From: Candidatus Avanaerovorax faecigallinarum | GTDB taxonomy: Bacteria > Bacillota > Clostridia > Peptostreptococcales > Anaerovoracaceae | Length of the DNA: 35,016 nucleotides | Direction: 5' to 3' | Assembly: GCA_019113145.1 (NCBI GenBank) | Contig: DXHZ01000085.1 | Coordinates: 1-35,016 of the forward strand | In this document: positions 22,739 through 31,026 of the stretch, piece by piece | Layout: each line of letters begins with the position of its first letter | Numbering within the stretch: the first letter of the stretch is position 1 | The notes under the pieces: model-generated | Databases searched by the model: none | Told to the model about the DNA's origin: nothing | Seen by the model: only the letters and a program-made list of their open reading frames with translations | Program-made: the position numbers and the translations under genes

Positions 22739-23242
22739 ATGCATAGGATAATACCAATCAGAGACCTTGAGAATACATCAGAACTTTCATGCATGGTTAA
22801 AGAATCTTCCGACCCTGTTTATGTTACGAAAAACGGGTATGGCGAAATGGTCATAATGAGCATGGAAGCTTATGAGGAAAATGCTGAAAGACTCAGGGCT
22901 CTGGAGGATTATGTAAGACGGGAAGCGGTTTGTAACTCCGAAAATAAAACGGAAATGCCTTCTGATGATGGAAAGGCATACCTCAGCAATGAAAAAGATA
23001 TGATAGTGTTCCGCCATGGAGGAACGACTATTCGTTTTAGAGGCCCATACTCACTGGAGCATTTTACATCCATAAAAGAGTGGGATAAAGGTTATCTGGT
23101 GGTAATGGCAAAATATGAGCATAATGATGAACCGGAAGAGGAATACATAGACCTGGTTCCGATACTTAAGGATCTGGAAGTTGAGCCTTCAGCATTCTTG
23201 AATTCTATAACGGAAGTGAGATTGGATTATGGACGACATTGA
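22739..23242 (+). CDS. Phd/YefM-type antitoxin domain fused to an unknown conserved-looking domain
   Basis: A 167-residue protein. Residues 1 to about 60 have the pattern of YefM/Phd antitoxin N-termini: MHRIIPIRDLENTSELSCMV, then DPVYVTKNGYGEMVIMSMEAY. These bind DNA and repress their own promoter. A short linker (about 60-80) leads to a second domain with MIVFRHGGTTIRFRGPYSLE, IKEWDKGYLVVMAKY and EEEYIDLVPILKDLEVEPS, which I do not recognise. AAGGAG lies 8 nt before the ATG. No RelE/ParE/Doc toxin gene is adjacent. Codons are more AT-rich than in neighbours, which suggests acquisition. It overlaps the next gene by 14 nt. Confidence 0.75.
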   Translation: MHRIIPIRDLENTSELSCMVKESSDPVYVTKNGYGEMVIMSMEAYEENAERLRALEDYVRREAVCNSENKTEMPSDDGKAYLSNEKDMIVFRHGGTTIRFRGPYSLEHFTSIKEWDKGYLVVMAKYEHNDEPEEEYIDLVPILKDLEVEPSAFLNSITEVRLDYGRH

Positions 23243-24230
23243 AATTATACGCCTGAGTGAGAAAAGAGAATACATAGGGGCTGCGGCGGAGTGGTTTGCG
23301 GATAAGTGGTCGGTTCCCGAGGAAGAATACAGAAAAAGCATGGCCGCATCGACCGAGCTTGGAAAGCCTGTTCCGTCCTGGTATGTCGTTACCTGCGAAG
23401 ACGGAAATATAATCGCGGGGGCAGGCGTAATAGAAAACGACTTTCACGACAGAAAGGATCTGACGCCTAACCTGTGCGCGCTCTTTGTGGAAGAGGAGTA
23501 CAGGTGCAGAGGGATAGCGGGAGAGCTCCTGGACAAAATATGCGTGGACATGGCGAATGACGGAATTACAAGGCTTTACCTTATTACCGACCATGACGGT
23601 TTCTATGAAAGGTACGGGTGGTATTTCCTGACCATGGTCAGAGAGGACGACGGCGGTCTCATAAGAATGTACGCTCACGACCAGCAGCACGTGGTCGTAA
23701 AGGACTACGACCCGGCGTGGGCGGACGAATTTGAAAGGGAGGCGGCTCTTATAAAGTCCACTCTCGGCAAAAACTGCGCGGCCGTTCATCACATAGGAAG
23801 CACATCTGTTCCGGGACTTGCCGCAAAACCGGTAATAGACATTATGCCGGTGGTGAAAAGTCTCGACGAAGTCGACGAAGCGAAGGAAAGACTGGAAGAG
23901 CTGGGTTATGAATATCTGGGCGAGTTCGGAATTGCCGGCCGCAGGTATCTGCGCAAAGGAGGCAGCGAGAGGACTCACCAGGTCCACATATTTGCGGAGG
24001 GCGACAGCGGGAATATAGAAAGACATCTTGCTTTCCGCGATTATCTGAGAAGTCATACCGATGCGAGAGACGAGTACGACAGACTGAAGAAGAGCCTCGC
24101 AGAAAAATATCCCTATGACATTGAGAACTACTGCGACGGTAAGGACGAATTCGTTAAGAAGGCGGAAGGGGCGGCTCTTGAATGGAAGAGACGAACCGGC
24201 GAAACCGGTGAAAAACCGGCAAAAATGTGA
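23229..24230 (+). CDS. Bifunctional GNAT acetyltransferase / GrpB-family nucleotidyltransferase-like protein
   Basis: A 333-residue two-domain protein. Residues 1 to about 150 are a GNAT acetyltransferase with LCALFVEEEYRCRGIAGELL (acetyl-CoA binding loop) and ITDHDGFYERYGWYFL. Residues about 155-320 are a GrpB/UPF0157 domain of the nucleotidyltransferase fold: VVVKDYDPAWADEFEREAAL, VHHIGSTSVPGLAAKPVIDI (the GS..D..D-like active site), RTHQVHIFAEG and HLAFRDYLRSHTDAR. This domain pair is known in Firmicutes; the joint function is unknown. The ATG at 23229 overlaps the preceding gene by 14 nt, while the codon usage returns to that of the main genome. Confidence 0.88.
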   Translation: MDDIEIIRLSEKREYIGAAAEWFADKWSVPEEEYRKSMAASTELGKPVPSWYVVTCEDGNIIAGAGVIENDFHDRKDLTPNLCALFVEEEYRCRGIAGELLDKICVDMANDGITRLYLITDHDGFYERYGWYFLTMVREDDGGLIRMYAHDQQHVVVKDYDPAWADEFEREAALIKSTLGKNCAAVHHIGSTSVPGLAAKPVIDIMPVVKSLDEVDEAKERLEELGYEYLGEFGIAGRRYLRKGGSERTHQVHIFAEGDSGNIERHLAFRDYLRSHTDARDEYDRLKKSLAEKYPYDIENYCDGKDEFVKKAEGAALEWKRRTGETGEKPAKM

Positions 24231-24264
24231 TTGCATACTCCGGCTCGGTGTGATATAATATCAC
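24231..24264 (+). promoter_or_regulatory. rpmE promoter with a 15-bp palindrome over the -10
   Basis: TTGCAT (24231-24236) and TATAAT (24254-24259) are 17 bp apart. The -10 is embedded in the perfect odd-centred palindrome GTGATATAATATCAC (24250-24264), a possible operator. The leader to the ATG at 24331 is about 65 nt. Confidence 0.65.
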
Positions 24265-24330
24265 CGCTGTGTAAGCATAGCGAAATAAATTATGCACGGG
24301 GTTATACCTGAGCAGGAAAGAGGTAAAAGC

Positions 24331-24531
24331 ATGAAGGAAGGAATCCATCCTGAGTATAAGGAATGTAAAGTAACTTGCGCATGTGGAAATACTTTTGTCA
24401 CCAGATCGACGAAAGAAGAAATGAGACTTGATGTCTGCTCAGCGTGCCATCCGTTCTTTACAGGTCAGCAGAAGTTCATCAACCGCGGCGGTCGTGTTGA
24501 GAAGTTCAAGACCAAATATCACCTTGACTAA
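24331..24531 (+). CDS. rpmE: 50S ribosomal protein L31, zinc-binding type
   Basis: A 66-residue ribosomal protein. It has [20 protein letters not shown], then [16 protein letters not shown] and GGRVEKF. The CxC...CxxC cysteines are those of the zinc-containing (C+) L31 form, which bridges the ribosomal subunits and can serve as a zinc store. I chose ATG 24331 because AAAGAGG (24317-24323) lies 7 nt upstream and the product then starts like other L31 proteins. It is followed by its own terminator and then prfA, as in many Firmicutes. Confidence 0.97.
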   Translation: MKEGIHPEYKECKVTCACGNTFVTRSTKEEMRLDVCSACHPFFTGQQKFINRGGRVEKFKTKYHLD

Positions 24532-24546
24532 TACTCGAACAGGAAA

Positions 24547-24580
24547 GCACCTCAGGTTTGAAAGCCCGGGGTGTTTTTTT
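24547..24580 (+). terminator. Rho-independent terminator after rpmE
   Basis: CACCTC (24548-24553) pairs with GGGGTG (24568-24573, one G-T pair), with an additional GG/CC step inside, followed by seven T residues (24574-24580). Confidence 0.75.
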
Positions 24581-24615
24581 ACAGGGAAAAGCGTGCGGGC
24601 GCCGTCCCTTAAACC

Positions 24616-24644
24616 TTTTCAAACCGCTAAACCTATGCTATACT
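24616..24644 (+). promoter_or_regulatory. Promoter of prfA
   Basis: TTTTCA (24616-24621) and TATACT (24639-24644) are 17 bp apart. They lie between the rpmE terminator and prfA and leave a leader of about 40 nt. Confidence 0.55.
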
Positions 24645-24692
24645 AATGGTTTAGATGAGCTTTAATATATAAGTTGAAATAAGGAGAAATTC

Positions 24693-25757
24693 ATGTTCGA
24701 TAAACTTGATTTCATTACGGAAAAATATAAGGAAATGGCACTTAAGGTTTCCGACCCGGAGGTTATAAACAACCAGCCTCTCTGGCAGAAATACATTAAG
24801 GAAATGGGCGAGATGGAGCCGGTGGTAAAGAAGTACGAGGAGTACAGAAAGGCCAAGACCGATCTTGCCGATGCCAAGGAAATCGTGGAAAACGAAAGCG
24901 ACGAGGAGCTTCGCGATCTTGCAAAGATGGAAGTCAGCGAGCTGGAGGAGTCCATAGAGAATATGGAGGGCGAACTTAAGGTGCTGCTTCTGCCGAAGGA
25001 CCCTAACGACGAAAAGAACGTAATTCTCGAGGTCAGAGCCGGAACCGGCGGCGACGAGGCTGCACTCTTTGGCGCGGACCTTCTCAGAATGTACACCAGA
25101 TATGCGGAGCGTCACAGATGGAAGACGGAGCTGATGGATTTAAACGATACGGGAATCGGCGGAGTGAAGGAAGCCGTGCTTCTGGTAAAGGGCAAAGGCG
25201 CCTACTCCAGGCTGAAGTATGAAAGCGGCGTTCACAGAGTGCAGCGCGTGCCTGAGACGGAAGCCAGCGGAAGAATTCACACCTCCGCAGCCACCGTTGC
25301 GGTGCTTCCTGAGGTTGACGACGTAGAAGTGGATCTGGACCCTAACGACGTAAGAGTCGACGTTTACCGCGCTTCCGGAAACGGCGGCCAGTGCGTAAAC
25401 ACCACCGACTCTGCCGTAAGACTTACTCACATTCCTACAGGGCTTGTGGTAACCTGTCAGGATGAGAAATCCCAGATAAAGAATAAGGAAAAAGCCTTCA
25501 AGGTTCTCCGTTCCAGACTTTACGACCTTAAGGTCCAGGAGCAGAACAAGGAGATTTCCGAGGCCAGAAAGAGTCAGGTGGGTTCCGGCGACAGAAGCGA
25601 GAGAATAAGAACGTACAACTTCCCGCAGGGAAGAGTTTCCGAGCACAGAATCGGACTCACCCTCTACAGACTGGATTCCATTCTGGACGGTGACCTTGAC
25701 GAGATAATTGACGCGCTGATCACTCACGATCAGGCTGAGAAGATGAAGGCGTTCTAA
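24693..25757 (+). CDS. prfA: Peptide chain release factor 1 (RF1)
   Basis: RF1 reads UAA and UAG stop codons and triggers release of the peptide. The 354-residue protein has the coiled N-terminal region, [20 protein letters not shown], and the stop-codon reading tripeptide region [20 protein letters not shown]. The catalytic GGQ is at residues 231-233 ([19 protein letters not shown]). AGGAG lies 6 nt before the ATG. In most Firmicutes the GGQ methyltransferase gene prmC follows; here sua5 follows after 27 nt instead. Confidence 0.97.
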   Translation: MFDKLDFITEKYKEMALKVSDPEVINNQPLWQKYIKEMGEMEPVVKKYEEYRKAKTDLADAKEIVENESDEELRDLAKMEVSELEESIENMEGELKVLLLPKDPNDEKNVILEVRAGTGGDEAALFGADLLRMYTRYAERHRWKTELMDLNDTGIGGVKEAVLLVKGKGAYSRLKYESGVHRVQRVPETEASGRIHTSAATVAVLPEVDDVEVDLDPNDVRVDVYRASGNGGQCVNTTDSAVRLTHIPTGLVVTCQDEKSQIKNKEKAFKVLRSRLYDLKVQEQNKEISEARKSQVGSGDRSERIRTYNFPQGRVSEHRIGLTLYRLDSILDGDLDEIIDALITHDQAEKMKAF

Positions 25758-25784
25758 GAACTGTTTGAAATAGAAGGAATTTAA

Positions 25785-26777
25785 ATGAAAACTCTGCTGT
25801 TTGAGGATAATGACGAAGGTATCGCAAAAGCTGCGGAAATACTGAAAAAAGGCGGACTGGTGGCCTTCCCCACCGAGACCGTGTACGGTCTCGGTGCCGA
25901 CGCGCTCCGCGCGCCGGCTGTGGCCGCGGTTTACGCGGCCAAGGGAAGGCCTTCTGATAATCCCATGATCGTGCATATTGCGGATCCCGCGGACCTGGCC
26001 GGATTAACGGAGGATATGACCGGGGACATGGAAAAGCTGATGGCAGCATTCTGGCCCGGCCCCATGACCATGATAGTGAGGAGAAAACCTGTGGTTCCCG
26101 ACGTAACCACGGGCGGACTCGATACGGTGGGAGTAAGACTTCCGTCTAACGAAGTTGCAAGAAAGCTTATCAGGGCGGCGGGCTGCCCCGTGGCGGCGCC
26201 CAGCGCCAACCTTTCGGGAAGACCCAGCCCCACTTCCGCAGAACACGTTATAGCGGACCTTGACGGACGCATAGACGGGATAATAGTCAGCGGAAGCTGC
26301 GATGTTGGGATAGAATCCACCGTAGTTGACGTTACGGGAGATACTCCCGAGATTCTGCGGCCGGGAATCATAACCCCGGAGGATATGGAGAAGGTTCTCG
26401 GAAAGCCTGTGAAGCTGGATCCGGCGCTCTTTTCAGGGCCGGGAGAGGATTTCAGGCCCAGGGCTCCGGGAATGAAATACAAACACTACGCGCCGAAGGC
26501 CGAGATGCAGATATTTGAAGGAGAACCGGAAGCGGTGAGAAAGGCCGTCATTGCCGAAAAGGAAAGACTTGAGGCGGAAGGAAGAAAAGTCGCCGTCAGG
26601 ATATTCGAGGAGGGAGCGGAGAGAAACGCCGCTCACGAGCTGTTCGCGTTTCTGAGGCAGGCAGACGAGGACGGAGCGGATAACATACTGGTATCGGCTC
26701 TGCCGGAAAAGGGAGTCGGCTTTTCCGTCATGAACAGGATGCTGAAGTCGGCAGGATACAACATAAAAAAGGTTTAG
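25785..26777 (+). CDS. L-threonylcarbamoyladenylate synthase (Sua5/TsaC family)
   Basis: This enzyme makes threonylcarbamoyl-AMP from threonine, bicarbonate and ATP for the t6A37 modification of ANN-decoding tRNAs. The 330-residue protein has the YrdC domain (about 10-200) with GGLVAFPTETVYGLGADAL, KGRPSDNPMIVHI, FWPGPMTMI, GVRLPSNEVA and AAPSANLSGRPSPTSAEHV. A C-terminal Sua5 domain (about 225-330) has APGMKYKHYAPKA at its start. It is therefore the long Sua5 form, not the short TsaC form. AGAAGGAA precedes the start. In Bacillus the ywlC gene occupies the same position near prfA. Confidence 0.94.
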   Translation: MKTLLFEDNDEGIAKAAEILKKGGLVAFPTETVYGLGADALRAPAVAAVYAAKGRPSDNPMIVHIADPADLAGLTEDMTGDMEKLMAAFWPGPMTMIVRRKPVVPDVTTGGLDTVGVRLPSNEVARKLIRAAGCPVAAPSANLSGRPSPTSAEHVIADLDGRIDGIIVSGSCDVGIESTVVDVTGDTPEILRPGIITPEDMEKVLGKPVKLDPALFSGPGEDFRPRAPGMKYKHYAPKAEMQIFEGEPEAVRKAVIAEKERLEAEGRKVAVRIFEEGAERNAAHELFAFLRQADEDGADNILVSALPEKGVGFSVMNRMLKSAGYNIKKV

Positions 26778-26927
26778 CGGGCACGTGCTTTGCGCATGTC
26801 TTAGGTTGAACGCGGCGCAGGCTTTGCGGCGTGCCGGGGGCCGAGCCGGCACGGGTCTTGCGCGGCAGACATCAGATGCCGTGGCTGACATAATGTAACG
26901 CCCGGCCCGAGAGAAAGGAATTATGAG
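26778..26927. other. GC-rich structured spacer between sua5 and rpiB
   Basis: About 150 bp without a gene, clearly GC-richer than the coding DNA around it. CGTGCCGG (26830-26837) pairs perfectly with CCGGCACG (26846-26853). GCTTTGCG occurs twice upstream (about 26789 and 26821), and GACAT also recurs. No T-run follows the stem, so it is not a standard terminator. Confidence 0.5.
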
Positions 26928-27359
26928 ATGATTATTGCGGTTGCAAGCGATCACGGCGGTTTTGAGCTGAAGAACAGGGTGAGAGAGCACCTTAAGGAAA
27001 GAGGAATAAAGGTTGTGGATCTGGGCACGGATTCCGAAGAATCGGTGGACTATCCGGTTTACGGAAAGGCATGCGCCGAGGCCGTGGCTTCGGGAAAGGC
27101 CGATCTCGGAGTAGTATGCTGCGGAACGGGGATAGGAATCTCCATTGCGGCGAATAAGGTTAAGGGCATTCGCTGCGGACTTTGTACGTCGGTGGAAATG
27201 GCGGAGCTTACGAAGAAGCACAACAACGCCAATATGATAGCCCTGGGCGGAAGAACCACCGACCCGGATCTTGCGCTTCAGATAGTAGACAGATGGCTCG
27301 ATACGGATTTTGAGGGCGGACGCCACCAGAGACGGGTGGACATGCTCGACGAGATGTAA
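26928..27359 (+). CDS. rpiB: Ribose 5-phosphate isomerase B (RpiB)
   Basis: RpiB interconverts ribose 5-phosphate and ribulose 5-phosphate in the pentose phosphate pathway. The 143-residue protein has IIAVASDHGGFELKNRVREH at the start, DYPVYGKACAEAVASG, the active-site segment VVCCGTGIGISIAANKVKGI and HNNANMIALGGRTT. It belongs to the RpiB/LacAB family with the catalytic cysteine in the CCGTGIG motif. AAAGGAA lies 8 nt before ATG 26928. It precedes upp by 18 nt, which links PRPP supply to nucleobase salvage. Confidence 0.95.
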   Translation: MIIAVASDHGGFELKNRVREHLKERGIKVVDLGTDSEESVDYPVYGKACAEAVASGKADLGVVCCGTGIGISIAANKVKGIRCGLCTSVEMAELTKKHNNANMIALGGRTTDPDLALQIVDRWLDTDFEGGRHQRRVDMLDEM

Positions 27360-27377
27360 ATAAAAAGGGAGGATTTT

Positions 27378-28007
27378 ATGGGAAAGGTATACGTATTCGA
27401 TCATCCTCTCATTCAGCACAAGGTAGCGCTGATGAGAATGAAGGAGACCAACGTCAAGGATTTCAGAGACCTGGCAAGAGAAATCGCCATGCTCATGGGT
27501 TTTGAGGCGACGAGAGATCTGGAGCTTGAGGAAGTGGAGATAGAGACTCCGATATGTAAGACGAGAGTCAATATGCTTAAGGGTGAGGACATCGCCATAA
27601 TTCCAATCCTGAGAGCAGGCCTCGGCTTCGTTGACGGAATGCTGGAGCTGGTTCCTAACGCCAAAGTCGGTCACGTGGGACTTTACAGGGACCCTGACAC
27701 TCACGAACCCGTTGAATATTACTGCAAGCTTCCTACCGACATAGGAAAGAGAAAGATTTTCGTTCTTGACCCTATGCTGGCAACGGGAGGCAGCGCGGTT
27801 GCGGCCATAGATTTCATAAAGAAGAGAGGTGGAAAGGATATAGTGTTCATGTGCCTTATCGCGGCTCCGGAAGGCATCAAAGCCCTTCAGGACGCCCATC
27901 CGGACGTTGACATATATATCGCCTCCAAGGACGAAAGGCTGAACGAAAACGCATACATCGTTCCCGGTCTGGGAGACGCAGGGGACAGACTTTACGGTAC
28001 TAAATAA
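27378..28007 (+). CDS. upp: Uracil phosphoribosyltransferase (Upp)
   Basis: Upp salvages uracil by converting uracil and PRPP to UMP. The 209-residue protein matches the family over its full length: [22 protein letters not shown] at the start, [20 protein letters not shown], the PRPP-binding loop [18 protein letters not shown] (near 130) and the C-terminal uracil-binding [22 protein letters not shown] precedes the ATG. It sits between rpiB and tyrS in one transcript; rpiB-upp proximity is common in Firmicutes. Confidence 0.97.
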   Translation: MGKVYVFDHPLIQHKVALMRMKETNVKDFRDLAREIAMLMGFEATRDLELEEVEIETPICKTRVNMLKGEDIAIIPILRAGLGFVDGMLELVPNAKVGHVGLYRDPDTHEPVEYYCKLPTDIGKRKIFVLDPMLATGGSAVAAIDFIKKRGGKDIVFMCLIAAPEGIKALQDAHPDVDIYIASKDERLNENAYIVPGLGDAGDRLYGTK

Positions 28008-28021
28008 CAAGGAGAGTTTCG

Positions 28022-29353
28022 ATGAAAAATTTTATTCCGGACAGCGTAAGCGAACACACTAACGTATTCGACGTTCTGAAGGAGCGCGGATTTATTGAGC
28101 AGACCACTGCCGACGAGGAAGTCATAAGAGAACTTCTGGGGAAAGAGAAGATAAAGTTCTATATCGGTTTTGACCCTACTGCGGACTGCCTGCACGTAGG
28201 CCACTTCATGCAGGTCATCATCATGATGTACATGCAGAAGTACGGACACACTCCTGTAGTCCTTCTGGGCGGCGGAACTGGCATGGTGGGAGATCCTTCG
28301 GGCCGTCAGGACATGCGTCAGATGATGACTGTGGACACCATAGACAACAACTGCGCCCAGTTCAAGAAGCTCTTCGATAAATACCTGGACTTCGACGACG
28401 AGTGGAAGTATGAAGGAAACGAGGGAGTTTACACTCCGGGACATCAGAATAAAGAGCCGGAAGCTGGAAAGGCTATCTCCGTAAACAACGGAAAGTGGCT
28501 GAGACCTCTTAACTACGTCGAGTTCGTCCGCGAGATAGGAACATGCTTCAACGTAAACGAAATGCTCAGAGCCGAGTGCTTCAAACAGAGAATGAAGGGC
28601 GGACTTTCCTTCTTCGAGTTCAACTACATGCTCATGCAGTCTTACGACTTCATGGTTATGGCAAGGGATTTCGGCGTTAAAATGCAGTTCGGCGGAAACG
28701 ACCAGTGGTCCAACATCATCGGCGGAGTAAACCTTACCAGAAAACTCTGCGACAAGGACGTATACGGCATGACCTTCTCCCTTCTCACCACCAGCGAAGG
28801 AAAGAAGATGGGAAAAACCCAGAAGGGAGCTCTGTGGCTTTCTCCTGAAAGGACGTCCCCTTATGAGTTCTACCAGTACTGGAGAAACGTGGCCGATGCG
28901 GACGTTGAAAAGTGCCTGAGAATGCTCACGTTCCTGCCTATGGACGAGGTAAAGAGACTTTCCTCTCTGGAAGGCGCAGAGATAAACAAGGCAAAGGAAA
29001 TTCTGGCCTTTGAGGTTACTAAGCTGGTTCACGGCGAAGAAGAGGCAAGGAAGGCTCAGGAAGGAGCAAGAGCGGCCTTTGGCGGCGGCGGAGATTCCGC
29101 TAATATCCCGTCCACCGAAATGGCGGCTGCAGACTTTGAGGGAGAGGGCAAAGGACTCGTTTCTCTCATAAAGGAGCTCGGCCTCGTTCCGAGCAACGGC
29201 GAAGGCTTCAGAACCATCGAACAGGGCGGACTTTCCCTTAACGGCGAAAAGGTGACGAACCCTAAACTCTTCGTAACAGCGGACATGTTCAATGACGGCG
29301 AGCTTCTCATCCAGAAGGGCAAGAAGAAGTTCCACAAGGTGATAATAAAATAG
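28022..29353 (+). CDS. tyrS: Tyrosyl-tRNA synthetase (TyrS)
   Basis: TyrS charges tRNA-Tyr. The 443-residue class I synthetase has the HIGH-type motif [17 protein letters not shown] (near 50-65), [27 protein letters not shown] and the KMSKS-type motif [15 protein letters not shown] (near 260). A C-terminal S4-like RNA-binding domain has [20 protein letters not shown]. It starts 14 nt behind upp, so it lacks room for its own T-box leader. A strong terminator follows. Confidence 0.96.
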   Translation: MKNFIPDSVSEHTNVFDVLKERGFIEQTTADEEVIRELLGKEKIKFYIGFDPTADCLHVGHFMQVIIMMYMQKYGHTPVVLLGGGTGMVGDPSGRQDMRQMMTVDTIDNNCAQFKKLFDKYLDFDDEWKYEGNEGVYTPGHQNKEPEAGKAISVNNGKWLRPLNYVEFVREIGTCFNVNEMLRAECFKQRMKGGLSFFEFNYMLMQSYDFMVMARDFGVKMQFGGNDQWSNIIGGVNLTRKLCDKDVYGMTFSLLTTSEGKKMGKTQKGALWLSPERTSPYEFYQYWRNVADADVEKCLRMLTFLPMDEVKRLSSLEGAEINKAKEILAFEVTKLVHGEEEARKAQEGARAAFGGGGDSANIPSTEMAAADFEGEGKGLVSLIKELGLVPSNGEGFRTIEQGGLSLNGEKVTNPKLFVTADMFNDGELLIQKGKKKFHKVIIK

Positions 29354-29367
29354 AGAAAAAAGCTTAC

Positions 29368-29404
29368 GGCCGTATACCGGATAAGGGTATACGGCCTCTT
29401 TGTT
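29368..29404 (+). terminator. Rho-independent terminator after tyrS
   Basis: GGCCGTATACC (29368-29378) pairs perfectly with GGTATACGGCC (29386-29396) around a 7-nt loop, followed by TCTTTGTTT. It ends the rpiB-upp-tyrS transcript just before repeat copy 3. Confidence 0.85.
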
Positions 29405-29590
29405 TGACAAAATGAGCAAATTCGGCGCAGGAGGTCAAGGCCGGATTTGCCATTTTCGGCAGCCAGAAGAAAAAAGGTCAAGGAATCGGATTCAATCAGA
29501 CCGAATTTCCTTGACCTTTTCTATATAAATCGATTTTCTTGTCAAATTATGCCTTGACCTTGCGTGGCGATTTTGGCGATCAGGTCAAAC
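29402..29590. repeat. Nested-palindrome repeat, copy 3
   Basis: About 189 bp with the same plan. The outer arms are GTTTGACAAAAT (29402-29413) and GGTCAAAC (29583-29590). The middle arms are GGTCAAGGCCGGATTTGCC (29433-29451) and GTCAAATTATGCCTTGACC (29541-29559), which are imperfect. The inner arms are AAAAGGTCAAGGAA (29472-29485) and TTCCTTGACCTTTT (29507-29520), a perfect 14-bp stem extended by TCGG/CCGA (29486-29489/29501-29504). It lies between the convergent tyrS and APC permease genes. Confidence 0.87.
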
Positions 29591-29619
29591 TCCGCAATTC
29601 AAAGCCCACAGCCTGAAGC

Positions 29620-30954
29620 CTACTTCTCGCTGCCGTAGTGCTTCTTGCATGCTGCGTAAACAGGAATACCGATAAGAGTTACCACGATGCTTCCTATTGA
29701 AAGCAGGGTGTTGGCAGTTCCCGAAAGGAGCAGCTGGCTTACTATTACGTAAACGCCGCTTAAGATTGCCAGAGCCGGAATTACCGGATACAGAGGAACC
29801 TTGTACTTTCTCTCAAGGTTCGGCTGGGTCTGTCTCAGGCGGATTACGCAAACGAAAGTCAGCGTGTAGAATATCCAGCAGGAGAATACCGCCAGGTTGG
29901 TAAGCATGTCAAACTGTCCGCTGATGGAGAAGATGCATGCGATGAATCCGATGAGGATTACGGAATTGGAAGGCACGCTGTTCTTGTTCAGCTTTGCAAG
30001 AGCCTTGCTGAAAGGCATTGAGTTCTGCTCTCCCAGCAGGTATGCAACCCTGGATCCCGACATGAGGAAGCCGTTGGCTGCGCCGATTACCGAGATTATG
30101 ATTCCTATCTTGATGATGAGACCGCCGGTGGAACCGAAGATGATTTCGGCTACTGCAGCTGCCGGTGACTCCAGATTCATCATTTCGTCAGCAGGAAGTA
30201 CCCAAAGATATGCCAGATTTATAACGAAGTAAACTGCCATGATGATGGATACGCCGCCTACGATAGCGCGCGGCAGGTCTCTTCCCGGATTCTTCATTTC
30301 TCCGGCGATGGCGCCTACGTTGGTCCAGCCTTCGAATGCGAAGAGAACGGCAAGGAGAGTGGTGCCGAGTACTGCAGGAGCGCTCTTGCCTTCCGCAACC
30401 ATCGGCGTGAATACCGGATTGTCGCCGCTTCCGATTATGAATCCGAAGATCATGATGAGGAAGAGCGGTATCAGCTTGCATATGGTGGATATAATCTGAA
30501 TGCCGCCCGTGGTCTTGTTGCCCAGGGTGTTCAGAGCCACCATTATTATTATGGTGCCTATGGAAATAGGAAGCGCGAACTGCTCTCCCACGTAAACGGA
30601 AAGCTCGTCGCCAACTTTTACGCCATAGCCTGCAAGGAATGCCGGGTAGAATATGATTACCTGCATCCAGCCTGCCAGGAAGCCGATTTTCTCGTTGAAC
30701 ACCTCTCCCAGGTACGCAACCATACCGCCGGTCTTAGGAATGAGTACGGCAACCTCAGCAAAGGTCAGGGCCGCAAAAATACTTGCAAGTCCGCCCACAA
30801 TCCATGCCAGCATACCGATTCCCGGAGCTCCGCCGGTAGCCTGATAGATGGCGTAAGGCTTAAAGAATACGCCTGCGCCGATTACGCACCCGACTACAAC
30901 CGAAGTTGCCGACAGGGCGCCCAGCTGTTTCTTAAGATCTCTTTTTTCTGTCAT
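29620..30954 (-). CDS. APC-family amino acid permease
   Basis: A 444-residue integral membrane transporter with about 12 helices. It has LKKQLGALSATSVVVGCVIG with the GAGVFFKP motif in the first helix, as in APC antiporters, AALTFAEVAVLIPKTGGMVAYL (helix 2), FAFEGWTNVGAIAGEMKNPG RDLP (helix 6 region) and MSGSRVAYLLGEQNSMP. It resembles the LAT/SteT-like amino acid exchangers; the substrate is unknown. I chose ATG 30954 because GGAG (complement of 30962-30965) lies 7 nt upstream; the frame stays open far upstream without family similarity. It is a single-gene unit. Confidence 0.9.
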   Translation of the reverse strand: MTEKRDLKKQLGALSATSVVVGCVIGAGVFFKPYAIYQATGGAPGIGMLAWIVGGLASIFAALTFAEVAVLIPKTGGMVAYLGEVFNEKIGFLAGWMQVIIFYPAFLAGYGVKVGDELSVYVGEQFALPISIGTIIIMVALNTLGNKTTGGIQIISTICKLIPLFLIMIFGFIIGSGDNPVFTPMVAEGKSAPAVLGTTLLAVLFAFEGWTNVGAIAGEMKNPGRDLPRAIVGGVSIIMAVYFVINLAYLWVLPADEMMNLESPAAAVAEIIFGSTGGLIIKIGIIISVIGAANGFLMSGSRVAYLLGEQNSMPFSKALAKLNKNSVPSNSVILIGFIACIFSISGQFDMLTNLAVFSCWIFYTLTFVCVIRLRQTQPNLERKYKVPLYPVIPALAILSGVYVIVSQLLLSGTANTLLSIGSIVVTLIGIPVYAACKKHYGSEK

Positions 30955-30997
30955 TGCTTTACTCCATAAAATGTATAAAGATATAGATTTCATCGAT

Positions 30998-31026
30998 AGA
31001 TTAACGCTGACTAACCCGCTTGTCAA
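30998..31026 (-). promoter_or_regulatory. Promoter of the APC permease
   Basis: On the minus strand a perfect TTGACA (complement of 31021-31026) is 17 bp from TAATCT (complement of 30998-31003). The leader to the ATG at 30954 is about 40 nt. Confidence 0.5.

Noticed and set aside
24190-24222. ACCGG/CCGGT/CCGGC repeats at the end of the GNAT-GrpB gene as a terminator
   Set aside because: They lie inside the coding sequence, have no T-run, and the rpmE promoter starts right behind them.
26433-28010. Very long open frame on the minus strand opposite sua5, rpiB and upp (525 codons)
   Set aside because: It runs antisense to three well-recognised genes and shows no family motif. Codon bias on the plus strand (few codons that create minus-strand stops) explains it.
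27992-29419. 475-codon minus-strand open frame opposite tyrS
   Set aside because: It is antisense to a complete TyrS with all motifs; the translated product has no recognisable domain.
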